This document shows positions 1-8,469 of a stretch of 42,700 bases of DNA, piece by piece; the first letter of the stretch is position 1; each line of letters begins with the position of its first letter. The notes beneath the pieces are model-generated. The model made no database searches. It was not told where the DNA came from and was given only the letters and a program-made list of their open reading frames with translations. The translations under genes and the position numbers were made by a program. This DNA is from DTU015 sp964406505. Lineage in GTDB: Bacteria > Bacillota > Sulfobacillia > Fermentithermobacillales > Fermentithermobacillaceae. The DNA lies in NCBI GenBank assembly GCA_964406505.1, contig CAYORX010000016.1:1-42700 (forward strand), in the 5' to 3' direction.

Positions 1-71
1 AAAACCAAGGATTTTGGGATTGGGGTTTCTCAACCCACAAACAGTTGACTCAGTCCGTTAAATGTAATCAT

Positions 72-100
72 TTAACATTTTCCCTTCCTAAATATATAAT
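72..100 (+). promoter_or_regulatory. Sigma-A promoter of the c-di-AMP riboswitch leader
   Basis: A -35 box TTAACA (72-77) and a perfect -10 box TATAAT (95-100) are separated by 17 bases. The start of transcription would fall near 107, about 15-20 bases before the riboswitch, which is a suitable position for its promoter. Confidence 0.6.
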
Positions 101-121
101 CGTGTTATAGTGAGAAGTTAT

Positions 122-262
122 ATGGTTTAACGCTGAATCTTCATCAGAAAGAACGGGGAACCCAATCTTGGGGCTAATCGCAACATGCGTAGGGTTACAA
201 CCTTTTCGACCCGAGCCCGTCAGCTAACCTCGTAAGCGTGGAAAAGGGAGGCTCTCACAATA
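122..262 (+). promoter_or_regulatory. c-di-AMP riboswitch (ydaO/yuaA class)
   Basis: The RNA contains the conserved blocks of the ydaO class in order: GAACGGGGAACCCAAT near 151, TTGGGGCTAATCGCA, ATGCGTAGGGTTA, CCTTTTCGACCCGAGCCCGT, CAGCTAACCTCG and a 3' AAAGGGAGG. In this class, binding of cyclic di-AMP normally lowers expression of genes for K+ uptake, osmolyte handling and cell-wall turnover. Here the first downstream gene begins about 250 bases later and encodes an opine-dehydrogenase-like enzyme, an unusual target as far as I know. The class assignment rests on recalled consensus blocks and is strong; no clear expression platform was resolved. Confidence 0.88.
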
Positions 263-442
263 AAACACTTAATGTACCAACCGTTATTAATTCAACCGTT
301 TCGGCCTCCACGATGACCCATCATCTCTCACATTCTAATTCAAAGGTATGAAAACAGCGGCCCAAATTCCATTCGAATCGAAATCATTTTATTCCTAGCT
401 TTGTTGCCTAAAAAGGCCCACTGAGGAGATTTATACCTTTCA

Positions 443-477
443 CCAAGACAAAAATCACCATGTTAGTCTTGGATTTT
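443..477 (+). terminator. Possible attenuator hairpin ahead of the opine dehydrogenase gene
   Basis: CCAAGAC (443-449) can pair with GTCTTGG (466-472), followed by ATTTT. It lies between the c-di-AMP aptamer and the first gene and could be the regulated terminator, but the T tract is short and the distance from the aptamer is about 180 bases. The intervening 263-442 shows nothing else I recognise. Confidence 0.3.
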
Positions 478-511
478 ACACACGATTACCATTTTGTAGA
501 GGGGGAGTTGG

Positions 512-1621
512 ATGGCAGAAAGAATACTGTTTTCCGAATTATTGCCCGATTCGACTATCGCTGTCATAGGCGCAGGTAACGGTGGGCAAGCTATGGCAGG
601 ATTTTTAGCGCTCAAAGGATTCGGAGTAAACCTTTGGAATAGATCCGAAGATAAGATACAAACACTTAATAAAAAAGGTGGTATCTTTCTAGAAGGAAAA
701 ATTGGTGGTTTTGCTAAGCCAAATCTTGTCACATCACATATTGGAGAAACTGTGCGCGAGGCAAAAATTATAATGGTCGCCGTGCCAGCTTCAGGGCATA
801 AGGAAGTGGCTGCACAAATGGCACCATGGCTTTCGAACGGACAAATCATCGTCCTAAACCCAGGCCGAACAGGCGGCGCTTTAGAGTTTAGACAGGCTTT
901 GTATCAAAACGGATGTAAATGCGATGTGACTATCGCAGAAGCAGGAACTTTCATATATGCGAGCAGGACTGTAGCACCAGGTGTATCCCGAATATACGGC
1001 ATTAAAAACCGGGTGCCTGTTGCGGCCCTTCCATCCTCAAGAACAATAAAGGTTATAAAAGTATTGAGAAATGCGTATCCGCAATTTGTTCCTGCAGAAA
1101 ACGTGTTGTTTACGAGTTTCGATAATATCGGCGCAGTATTTCATCCGTTACCTGTAATTTTAAACACAGGAAGGATCGAATGCAGTTTAGCCTATGAACA
1201 CTACAAAGAAGGTATCACACCATCTGTTGCTAAGACTTTGAAAGCTTTGGACAATGAAAGACTATCGATAGCAAGGGCTTTTGGAGTCCGAGCACGTTCT
1301 ACTTTAACCTGGATGCGGCATACCTACGGCATTAAAGATGATTGCCTGTATCAAGCCGTACAACGAAACCCTGGATATAAAGGAATAAACGCACCTGCAT
1401 CGGTCGATCATCGGTACATAACCGAAGATGTTCCGTTCAGCCTGGTTCCCCTTGCCGCATTTGCAAAAATCGCAAACGTAGAAGTACCCATAATAAATGC
1501 AGTCATAACATTGGCAAGTGCAATCCACGAAGTTAATTTTCGAAACGTTGGAAGAACTATTCGTTCAATGGGAATTTCAAATATGAGCGTAAGTGACATC
1601 ATCAATCTTGTTTCGAACTAG
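512..1621 (+). CDS. Opine (octopine/nopaline) dehydrogenase family NAD(P) enzyme
   Basis: The N terminus has a Rossmann fold with the dinucleotide loop GAGNGGQAMAG at about residues 21-31, followed by an NRSEDKI segment expected at the end of beta-2. The C-terminal half carries the FHPLPVILNTGRIE segment typical of NAD/NADP octopine/nopaline dehydrogenases. The length of 369 aa fits the family. Such enzymes reductively condense an amino acid with a 2-oxo acid, or run the reverse reaction; the substrate here cannot be told. The start ATG follows AGAGGGGGAG by four to five bases. It is the first gene of a three-frame operon with the B12-binding and mutase-like proteins just downstream, and it sits behind a c-di-AMP riboswitch. 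Confidence 0.85.
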   Translation: MAERILFSELLPDSTIAVIGAGNGGQAMAGFLALKGFGVNLWNRSEDKIQTLNKKGGIFLEGKIGGFAKPNLVTSHIGETVREAKIIMVAVPASGHKEVAAQMAPWLSNGQIIVLNPGRTGGALEFRQALYQNGCKCDVTIAEAGTFIYASRTVAPGVSRIYGIKNRVPVAALPSSRTIKVIKVLRNAYPQFVPAENVLFTSFDNIGAVFHPLPVILNTGRIECSLAYEHYKEGITPSVAKTLKALDNERLSIARAFGVRARSTLTWMRHTYGIKDDCLYQAVQRNPGYKGINAPASVDHRYITEDVPFSLVPLAAFAKIANVEVPIINAVITLASAIHEVNFRNVGRTIRSMGISNMSVSDIINLVSN

Positions 1622-1636
1622 GGAGTGTATCAAAAT

Positions 1637-2191
1637 ATGAAACCAATTATGATAGCAGCGGCATCCATAGGAGATTGCGCACATGTGGCCGGTATTTTAA
1701 ATTTTTTAAAATTGGCTGAGTCCATAGGTTATCAAACAAAATTTATAGGTTCAGCTCAATCTCCCGAAAATATCGCATTGTGGTCGAAAAAACATAAACC
1801 CGATATTTTGGCGATAGGCTACAGGCTCGCCCCAACTGCAATAAAAAGCCTAGCTAAACGTTTAGTTAATGCTCTAAATCAAACTCATACGCGACATATT
1901 CCGAAATTAATATTCGGGGGAACACCACCTGTGGCCACGGAAGCTAAGAAATTGGGGATCTTTGACAAAACTTTTTCGGGTGCTGAAAGTATCTCTGAAA
2001 TAACTATGTATCTTAAAGGAAAAGTAAAGTCATCCGAGAAAACCCTTTATCCGGATACGCTGGCAGAACGAATTCGTTGGAAACATCCTTATCCCCTTCT
2101 TAGGCACCATTTCGGTCAGCTTACCGTGGAATCCACTCGCGATGGCATTAAAAAATATCTGATGCACAAGTGCTTGATATCATTTCGTTAG
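1637..2191 (+). CDS. Cobalamin-binding domain protein (N-terminal part of a split B12-dependent protein)
   Basis: This 184-residue frame looks like a B12-binding Rossmann domain. It has a GDCAHVAG loop in the place of the DxHxxG cobalamin motif (similar but not exact), IGYRL where SxL is usual, and FGGTPP as the GG turn. After residue ~135 it continues into a linker with PYPLLRHHFG. The frame then runs through a run of six A (2150-2155) and stops 12 codons later. The next frame begins exactly there with a sequence that reads as a natural continuation, so this is probably the N-terminal third of one protein of about 560 aa. A GTG at 1625 is possible, but GGGAG at 1621-1625 is placed correctly only for ATG 1637. 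Confidence 0.7.
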   Translation: MKPIMIAAASIGDCAHVAGILNFLKLAESIGYQTKFIGSAQSPENIALWSKKHKPDILAIGYRLAPTAIKSLAKRLVNALNQTHTRHIPKLIFGGTPPVATEAKKLGIFDKTFSGAESISEITMYLKGKVKSSEKTLYPDTLAERIRWKHPYPLLRHHFGQLTVESTRDGIKKYLMHKCLISFR

Positions 2192-3315
2192 GTCCTGACC
2201 AAAATGCTCAAGAAAATTTTTTTCATCCCGAAAAAATGGATCCAGAACAAGATGGAGCTGGAGGCGTTCCGGTAAGAAATGCTTCAGATTTTGAAGCGCT
2301 ATATGCGGCATCGCGCTCGGGTAATTATCCATTAATGAGATGTTACAGCGGAACTCAAAACGTGATCGAGTTTGGTAAAATGCTTCTTGAAACAATTCAT
2401 AATGCGTGGACCGCTATACCTTTGTGCTGGTACAATGTGCTTGACAGACGCGGCCCTAGAACTATTGAACAATCTATGAACGAAGCTAAAAAGGCAATGG
2501 CATGGCACGCAAAGAGAAACGTTCCTGTAGAAGTCAACGAATCTCATCATTGGAGCCTGCGTCATGCCCCAGATGTTATAGCCGTGGCTACTGCCTATCT
2601 AGCTGCACTTAATGCAAAGCATGTGGGGGTTAAAGATTACATCGCTCAATATATGTTCAACACCCCTGCAGCAACTTCCGCAGCCATGGATCTAGGCAAA
2701 ATGCTGGCTAAAGTTACGCTTATCGAATCCCTTGCCGATGATGACTTTCGGGTATGGCGCCAAGTAAGGGCAGGATTGGATAGTTTTCCAATCGATCTAG
2801 ATATGGCGAAAGGGCAATTGGCTACCTCGACTTTAGTAAGCATGAATTTAAAACCTCACATTGTACATGTAGTAGCCTTTTGCGAAAGCGATCACGTAGC
2901 AACACCTAATAACATCATTGAAAGTTGTAAAATCGTACAAGGTGTCATAGAGAATTGTATATCGGGTATGCCCGATATGACACTGTCTCGAGAAGTCCAA
3001 GATAGGAAAACTCAACTTATAAAAGAAGCCCAAATGTTGTTAGAATCTATTGCCCAGCTGCCGGACTTAATACCGGAACTAGGAAATGATGATGCTTCTT
3101 CGCAACCGCTTACACAACCAAAAGTGTTAGCCCATGCTATTAAAATAGGACTATTGGATGCACCTCACCTCATAGGAAACCCGGCCGCATGCGGACAGAT
3201 TCAGACCGATATAGTTAACGGTGCTTGCGTTACTATTGATTCGGAAACGGGCCGCGTATTGCCGGAAAAAGAACGTGTAGACGCAATAATAAGTTCAGTT
3301 AAAAGTAAAGGCTAA
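2170..3315 (+). CDS. B12-dependent mutase-like catalytic region (methylaspartate mutase E-like), frame-shifted C-terminal part
   Basis: This frame holds a barrel-like catalytic region with the conserved-looking blocks ISLGPDQNAQE, MDPEQDGAGGVPVR, PLMRCYSGTQN, IPLCWYNVLDRRGPR, VPVEVNESHHWSLRHAPD and YMFNTPAATS. These resemble cobalamin-dependent proteins related to the glutamate (methylaspartate) mutase E subunit. The assignment is from memory and the substrate is unknown. The GTG at 2170 has no ribosome binding site. Reading upstream in this frame gives K-I-S-D-A-Q up to a stop created at 2149-2151, directly at the A run. One extra A there would fuse it in frame to the B12-binding domain. The gene is thus probably translated only through frameshifting or slippage, or is a disrupted gene or a sequencing error. 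Confidence 0.6.
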   Translation: MLDIISLGPDQNAQENFFHPEKMDPEQDGAGGVPVRNASDFEALYAASRSGNYPLMRCYSGTQNVIEFGKMLLETIHNAWTAIPLCWYNVLDRRGPRTIEQSMNEAKKAMAWHAKRNVPVEVNESHHWSLRHAPDVIAVATAYLAALNAKHVGVKDYIAQYMFNTPAATSAAMDLGKMLAKVTLIESLADDDFRVWRQVRAGLDSFPIDLDMAKGQLATSTLVSMNLKPHIVHVVAFCESDHVATPNNIIESCKIVQGVIENCISGMPDMTLSREVQDRKTQLIKEAQMLLESIAQLPDLIPELGNDDASSQPLTQPKVLAHAIKIGLLDAPHLIGNPAACGQIQTDIVNGACVTIDSETGRVLPEKERVDAIISSVKSKG

Positions 3316-3344
3316 ATCAATACCTAGTAATAGGTTTTATCTTA

Positions 3345-3380
3345 GGGAGCATTTACGTCCGTAAATATGCTCCCTCATTT
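3345..3380 (+). terminator. Intrinsic terminator of the opine dehydrogenase-mutase operon
   Basis: GGGAGCA (3345-3351) pairs with TGCTCCC (3368-3374), extended by ATTTACG/GTAAAT, and is followed by TCATTTATTTT. It also overlaps the stop codon of the convergent PHP gene, so it may act in both directions. Confidence 0.8.
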
Positions 3381-4262
3381 ATTTTCACGTAAATATTTTT
3401 TTATCCGGCCGGCAATTACTTCAATCCAATAGCTCACAGGCCCAAGCAATGTAAATAAAAACCATACGCAGATCTTAGGTATTCTGTGGTAAGTTTTGCG
3501 TTTTAATGCTTTTATCCATTCAGTCATAGGTATCACTGCTCTAAAAGTATGCTTACCAAACGGTTCTACGCGACCTGCTAAAATAGCTTCTTTAATTAAG
3601 TTGTGGCTATTCCTTATGCAAACGCCGTTTTTGGAGTCGATTAAAGGTTGCTCTTTTCTGGGGTCATATGATAAATCTACTACCGTATAAGCCCTTCCTA
3701 TCTCCCAAGGCAAGTGGGAATCACTACCCCCCAGAGATGGTAAATTATATTTTTCAGCACATCTTTTGGCAAAAACGTTAGCTCTAGGATTGGCTCTTGT
3801 ACCTGCCCGGGAATTAAAGCCTTCAACAGCATCAACGCTGATATCCCCCTTGAAAATATGTTCTGGTAAATGAGTAGTGGATTGATATGGATGTGCAAGT
3901 ACAGCGATGCCATTTTGTGCGCGAATAGCTTTTATTATATATTTAAAATCAAATATAGGACTCAGCATTTTCCTCCGTTCAGCGGCATCACCATTGTTTT
4001 CGTCGATCTTAAAAATTTCTTCCTTAATAAACAATCCAACTACATGTCCATATTCGGTTGCGTACTCAGCAGCAGGTATTACTACAAAATTTGGATCTTC
4101 ATTTATTTCAAAACCTTTCAAACCACCCCCGACAGTGTTGTGATCAGCAATGGCTACCCCATCCAAACCTCTTTGCTTTGCTAATTCAATGATCTTTTTT
4201 GGCTCAGTAGAAGAATCCGGAGAATAACAAGAATGAATATGTAGATCCAGGCGCATTTTCAC
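3375..4262 (-). CDS. PHP domain phosphoesterase with C-terminal membrane segment
   Basis: The protein opens with LDLHIHSCYSPDS, the HxH metal motif of PHP (polymerase and histidinol phosphatase) domains. It continues with DGVAIADHNTVGG (DHN), VLAHPYQS (HP) and GGSDSHLPWEIG (DSH), which supply the other metal ligands. Family members are metal-dependent phosphoesterases such as nucleoside or nucleotide phosphatases. Residues ~255-280 form a hydrophobic stretch followed by a basic tail, so this one is probably membrane-tethered through its C terminus, which is less usual. GTG at 4262 follows GAGGTGATC at good spacing; ATG 4256 is the alternative. It lies 67 bases after the Nudix gene and is probably co-transcribed. 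Confidence 0.82.
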   Translation of the reverse strand: MKMRLDLHIHSCYSPDSSTEPKKIIELAKQRGLDGVAIADHNTVGGGLKGFEINEDPNFVVIPAAEYATEYGHVVGLFIKEEIFKIDENNGDAAERRKMLSPIFDFKYIIKAIRAQNGIAVLAHPYQSTTHLPEHIFKGDISVDAVEGFNSRAGTRANPRANVFAKRCAEKYNLPSLGGSDSHLPWEIGRAYTVVDLSYDPRKEQPLIDSKNGVCIRNSHNLIKEAILAGRVEPFGKHTFRAVIPMTEWIKALKRKTYHRIPKICVWFLFTLLGPVSYWIEVIAGRIKKYLRENK

Positions 4263-4329
4263 AAGATCACCTCATTAAATAAAGGTAAATTGATATACGC
4301 GAAATACCGAAAAAGTATTAGAATTTTAA

Positions 4330-4872
4330 TTAGTCAAACAATTTCGCGGCCAAAAGTACACCCAGGCTACTTTTAGCATCTTCGAAAACAGGTTGACCAC
4401 TTTGCACCGACTGGTGTACTTGATTGAATGGTAAGCGCAAAACTTCTATATAGCCTTCGTCACCTTTAAGAGGGGACAATTTAAGCCCTGTGCCAACGAA
4501 AATAATCATTTTTTCAGTACAATAACCTACGGCAGGCCAAAAAGTATATATAGGGGTGAGAGTTTTGCAATCGTAACCAGTTTCCTCTCTTAATTCCCGT
4601 CTAGCGGCTTCTTCAGGTGTTTCACCTGGATCTACGGAACCTGCGGGTATCTCTAAAATACATTTACCAACTGCGTACCTATATTGCTTCACTAGCAATA
4701 TATTGTGCTCATCATCTATTGCTACAACCGATACAGTATCGGGCTTATCGATAATTTCCCTAGTGGTTTCGCAACCCTTTTGAGTCGACACGGTATCGAC
4801 TCGTACCGAGAATATACGCCCTTCAAAAATTGATCGCCTCGAAATAGGTGTTTCCACACGGGCTACCCCCAT
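4330..4872 (-). CDS. Nudix hydrolase, ADP-ribose pyrophosphatase type
   Basis: Residues 78-100 hold a full Nudix box (GSVDPGETPEEAARRELREE...TGY), and the preceding VKQYRYAVGKCILEIPAG is typical of ADP-ribose/ADP-sugar pyrophosphatases (NudF group). The enzyme would cleave ADP-ribose to AMP and ribose 5-phosphate in the cytosol. The length of 180 aa is normal. The ATG is preceded by AAGGAAAACG. The PHP gene follows on the same strand. Confidence 0.85.
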   Translation of the reverse strand: MGVARVETPISRRSIFEGRIFSVRVDTVSTQKGCETTREIIDKPDTVSVVAIDDEHNILLVKQYRYAVGKCILEIPAGSVDPGETPEEAARRELREETGYDCKTLTPIYTFWPAVGYCTEKMIIFVGTGLKLSPLKGDEGYIEVLRLPFNQVHQSVQSGQPVFEDAKSSLGVLLAAKLFD

Positions 4873-5062
4873 TTATTCGTTTTCCTTAACATCAGTATAT
4901 AAACAAGTCAAAAATAAACAAACTACGATGTAGTCATATATAATACTAAACTAGCATCTGTGCGCTATTTAGAGGTGCCAGAATAATCAATGTAGAATCA
5001 ACCAATGCAATCATTAAGTTAGGCGGTTAAGTTTTTATCAGAATGTAGAAGGAGGAATATGT

Positions 5063-6442
5063 TTGTTCGGTCTAAATTTACGCGATTACACAAAACTTTT
5101 TTCTAGATATACTGAACTAAGATTGCAAGAAAATCGGGTAGTGCGCATTGCTTTTGTCAAGGGAAATAACACCTTAAATTCACGTTCGATAACAAGCGGC
5201 ATTTCCGCTAGGGTAAACAGCAATGGTTCTTGGGGTTTTGCATCTAACCCAGAAATCTCACATCAAACAACGAAATCTGTAATTAAAACCGCTACCGACA
5301 ATGCAATATTCTTAGATTCAAGAGAGCAAAAAGCAAAAAAGGAACTACCGGATTCACCTTTTTTCTCCGAAAACGATTTTTCCACCAAAAAAACACGTTT
5401 AAAACAAAAACAACTTGTTGAGTTCATTAAACAGCTGGATGACAACATAAATTCCAAATATCCGAATTTACTTAGCAGAACGGTATCCCTTAATCTTTTA
5501 GACATGGAAAAGAACCTGCTCACATCAGATGGTTCATATTCCTATTCTATGATTCCGAGAAGTACAATCGGAATCAGCATGTCTTTAATAAAAGATGGAC
5601 AGCCAGTAGAGTTTTCCAAAGCCTATGGCGGTTTGGGGCATTTTGAAGATTTGTTCGAAACACCCGAAGATCTGTACGAAAGAGTAGAAGAACAATACTA
5701 CCACCTTGAAAACAAGACAAACGGAGTTTTCGCCAAAGCAGGTATAAAAACATGTGTTTTAGATGCAGAACTTGCGGGAATTTTGGCTCACGAAGCCATA
5801 GGACACACAACTGAGGCAGATATGGTTATGAGCGGCTCAGTAGCGCGAGGGAAAATCGGGAAACGAGTGGCTAGTCCTCTTGTAACTTTAGTTGATTTTG
5901 CCCATACATATAACGGCCAAACGCTTCCCGTCCCAGTGCATGTTGATGACGAAGGCTCCAAAGCGGAAGACACCATAATAATCGAAAAAGGGATTTTAAA
6001 AAACTACATGCATAATAAGGAAACCGCTCAACACTTCGGTGTAGCGCCTACCGGTAATGCTCGAGCTTACCAGTTTTCTGACGAACCACTTATACGCATG
6101 AGGAATACAGCTATATTGCCGGGTACAAGCAGACTTGAAGACATGATCGAATCCATAGAAGATGGTTATTATCTAATTTACCCAAGCAATGGTCAGGCTG
6201 ATTCTACTAGCGAATTCATGTTTGGAATCACCTTGGGATACGAAATCAAAAATGGCAAAATCGGTAAGGCAATCAAGGATACTACTATTTCGGGAGTAGC
6301 TTTTGACATGCTCAAGACTGTCACAATGATATCTGGTGATATGGAATGGTCAAACTCGGGTATGTGCGGCAAAAAACAACTTATACCTGTAGGAATGGGC
6401 GGTCCGGCCATTAAATGCAATGTAAACATAGGAGGCAGATAA
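5063..6442 (+). CDS. tldD: TldD metallopeptidase subunit
   Basis: TldD forms a heterodimeric metallopeptidase with TldE that degrades unfolded peptides and, in some species, trims modified peptide toxins. The zinc motif HEAIGH is at residues 243-248, followed by TTEADMV. The 459-aa length and the C-terminal SGMCGKKQLIPVGMGGPAIKC segment match the family. The start is probably TTG at 5063: AAGGAGG (5049-5055) lies seven bases upstream. An out-of-frame ATG at 5059 is too close to that site and opens only a short frame. tldE follows after one base. Confidence 0.92.
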   Translation: MFGLNLRDYTKLFSRYTELRLQENRVVRIAFVKGNNTLNSRSITSGISARVNSNGSWGFASNPEISHQTTKSVIKTATDNAIFLDSREQKAKKELPDSPFFSENDFSTKKTRLKQKQLVEFIKQLDDNINSKYPNLLSRTVSLNLLDMEKNLLTSDGSYSYSMIPRSTIGISMSLIKDGQPVEFSKAYGGLGHFEDLFETPEDLYERVEEQYYHLENKTNGVFAKAGIKTCVLDAELAGILAHEAIGHTTEADMVMSGSVARGKIGKRVASPLVTLVDFAHTYNGQTLPVPVHVDDEGSKAEDTIIIEKGILKNYMHNKETAQHFGVAPTGNARAYQFSDEPLIRMRNTAILPGTSRLEDMIESIEDGYYLIYPSNGQADSTSEFMFGITLGYEIKNGKIGKAIKDTTISGVAFDMLKTVTMISGDMEWSNSGMCGKKQLIPVGMGGPAIKCNVNIGGR

Positions 6443-6443
6443 C

Positions 6444-7739
6444 ATGACATCACCAAAGCAAATCGCCAAATACGGTCTAAATGCATTGCTAAAAGCCGGT
6501 GCAGAAAAAGCCCAATGTAGTGTAACGTTCATCAATAAGCATGAAATGAACATAGAACTTGGTGAGTTTACTTTATTTAGAACCACGTTTGACACGCAAA
6601 TTGGGCTAAGTGCCATAAAACACAATAAAAAGGGTTCAACTATTACAAACAAATCTGACAATCTATCATTGGATAAAGCCGCATCAGAAGCGCTTGCAAT
6701 TGCGGCTTCATCAGCCCCTGATGAGGCCCATGATATATCGGAAATCCAACCTTCAGCAAAGTTTTCTGTCGGAAGCACGACACCTAAACTAGACAAAATG
6801 CACTTAAGGATAAAGCAATTTACTCAACAGGTGAAGCAAAAATATCCCACAGTAATATTAATGCAGGTCTCTGTAGATTTCACCCAAACGACAAATTGCT
6901 TTCTGAACTCTAACGGCGTAGATTTTATTACGAACAAAGGCATCTATAATTGTAGTTTTCTGTTTTCATCTGCTGACACAAATAAAGTATCGTCGTTTAA
7001 TTATACAGGCTTTTCTGTAAAAGATCTTGAACAGCCTTTATTAGAACAGGGTTCTATTGACGCTCTCTTGAAACAATCAACAGAACAGATTAGCACACGT
7101 AGCTTAAATCAAAAATTTATCGGTGAAGTTATTATTACGCCAGATTGTATGAGCGATCTGCTATACTTTTTAGCAAGATCCCTAAGTGACGGGCCTATGA
7201 TCACGAACACCAGCGTTTACAAAGATAAACTTAATCAACAAATCGCGACCCCCCTATTTACTTTGCGCTCACATCCTGTGTCAAATGAAATATGTAACGG
7301 ATACTTTGTTACTTCAGACGGATATGCGGCTCAGAACAGCACTATAGTTGATTCGGGTGTCCTCAAAACCTTTCTTTTAAGTCTTTATGGATCAAAAAAG
7401 ACCGGGCTCGACAGAGCACCCAACCAAGGCGGTGCTTTCATCGTAGACTCCGGTGAGACTTCTTATGACGACATGGTAAAGTCAGTAGAAAAAGGTATTC
7501 TACTTTCAAGATTCTCTGGCGGATATCCCACAGATAGTGGTGACTTCTCAGGAGTGGCTAAAAATAGTTACCTGATTGAAAATGGTAAAATTAAGTATCC
7601 AATAAGCGAATCCATGATCGCAGGTAATTTTGTCGATATGTTAAATCAGATTGTGTCAATATCCAAAGAGCGCGTAAATTACGGAAACAGCATTTTACCC
7701 TGGATTCAAGTTAAAGGAATTACGATTTCTGGTAACTGA
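6444..7739 (+). CDS. pmbA: TldE/PmbA, partner subunit of the TldD peptidase
   Basis: This 431-aa protein has the TldD/PmbA fold without the HExxxH metal site. Family signatures include VIITPDCMSDLLYFLARSL, RAPNQGGAFIVDSG and SGDFSGVAKNSYLIENGKI. In the known heterodimer this subunit closes the proteolytic chamber while TldD carries zinc. Its ATG begins one base after the tldD stop, with GGAGG 12-8 bases upstream, so the two are translated from one mRNA. Transcription ends at a perfect hairpin at 7800. Confidence 0.9.
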   Translation: MTSPKQIAKYGLNALLKAGAEKAQCSVTFINKHEMNIELGEFTLFRTTFDTQIGLSAIKHNKKGSTITNKSDNLSLDKAASEALAIAASSAPDEAHDISEIQPSAKFSVGSTTPKLDKMHLRIKQFTQQVKQKYPTVILMQVSVDFTQTTNCFLNSNGVDFITNKGIYNCSFLFSSADTNKVSSFNYTGFSVKDLEQPLLEQGSIDALLKQSTEQISTRSLNQKFIGEVIITPDCMSDLLYFLARSLSDGPMITNTSVYKDKLNQQIATPLFTLRSHPVSNEICNGYFVTSDGYAAQNSTIVDSGVLKTFLLSLYGSKKTGLDRAPNQGGAFIVDSGETSYDDMVKSVEKGILLSRFSGGYPTDSGDFSGVAKNSYLIENGKIKYPISESMIAGNFVDMLNQIVSISKERVNYGNSILPWIQVKGITISGN

Positions 7740-7799
7740 TTAATCAGTAATTAGATTAAGGTTTACTAGGAGATTAATCATTAGATCACTGCGAACATC

Positions 7800-7840
7800 A
7801 AAAGCAAGGAGTTAACTCCTTGCTTTTGTATTTCGTTTTT
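7800..7840 (+). terminator. Intrinsic terminator after tldD-tldE
   Basis: AAAAGCAAGGAGTT (7800-7813) and AACTCCTTGCTTTT form a perfect palindrome, followed on the plus strand by GTATTTCGTTTTTTC. Its A/T flanks mean it could also stop transcription from the convergent DUF5320 gene. Confidence 0.9.
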
Positions 7841-7868
7841 TCTTTGATCGACATTTATAGTTTAGAAC

Positions 7869-8312
7869 TTACTCCCGGTCTTCATCGCGCTTTTCCATTG
7901 AACCTAACTGTTCAAGCCTTTTATTTATTGCATCCAATCTAGCCTGAATAGCCCCGATATCATCACTTAAATATTCCGCTTCTTCAGCGAGTAAATCCCT
8001 TTCGTCGACTGGTTCAGCCAATGGTCCCGCATAGGGGTATGCTTGGGGAGCATAATATTCTCCATGATACGGATAGCTGTACCAACCTCTTCCCCAACCA
8101 AATCCACCTCGACCAAACCGACCTACTGCCATTCCAAATCCTCTTCCGTAGCGGCCCCTACCGTAAGCCCCACGACCGAAACCACCTCTAGCCCAACCGC
8201 CCCTAGGACCCGGATGCACATAACCCGGGGTAGGATAACCCGCACAATAGCCAAAACCTCGACCGGTCATCGGACCGTAACCACCTGGACCAGTTCTATC
8301 ACCAGCTGGCAT
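7869..8312 (-). CDS. DUF5320 family glycine/arginine-rich protein
   Basis: The N terminus MPAGDRTGPGGYGPMTGR and the following GYCAGY are the hallmark of DUF5320 proteins, which often sit near iron-sulfur or NifB/Dinitrogenase-iron-molybdenum-like proteins in anaerobes. The function is unknown. Residues ~18-90 are a low-complexity Gly/Arg/Tyr/Phe region. Residues ~102-140 form an acidic, heptad-like helix (AEEAEYLSDDIGAIQARLDA), probably a coiled coil. ATG 8312 is chosen because AAAGGAGG precedes it at seven bases; the six codons upstream contain that site. It is a single gene with its own strong promoter. Confidence 0.8.
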   Translation of the reverse strand: MPAGDRTGPGGYGPMTGRGFGYCAGYPTPGYVHPGPRGGWARGGFGRGAYGRGRYGRGFGMAVGRFGRGGFGWGRGWYSYPYHGEYYAPQAYPYAGPLAEPVDERDLLAEEAEYLSDDIGAIQARLDAINKRLEQLGSMEKRDEDRE

Positions 8313-8441
8313 TTTATTTCCTCCTTTCAACTTTTAAATTTGTGTTAAATTGCAAATTGATATCGTAACTAATATTGTTACCACTAAGTAATGCAAAAAT
8401 CATAACTCACCAAATCAGTTATCGATTTATACCCATTACTT

Positions 8442-8469
8442 ATTATAAAGATATTCAGATATATGTCAA
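8442..8469 (-). promoter_or_regulatory. Strong sigma-A promoter of the DUF5320 gene
   Basis: On the minus strand, TTGACA (8469-8464) and TATAAT (8447-8442) are both perfect and are separated by 16 bases. The gap between DUF5320 and the sensor gene (8313-8685) is AT-rich and otherwise holds only inverted repeats. Confidence 0.75.

Noticed and set aside
463..849. A 128-codon minus-strand frame opposite the opine dehydrogenase gene
   Set aside because: It is antisense to a clear enzyme gene and has no ribosome binding site or recognisable domain.
5063..8312. TldD/TldE acting on the neighbouring Gly-rich DUF5320 protein as a modified peptide precursor
   Set aside because: There are no modification enzymes, the gene is convergent with its own promoter, and DUF5320 proteins occur widely without tldDE.
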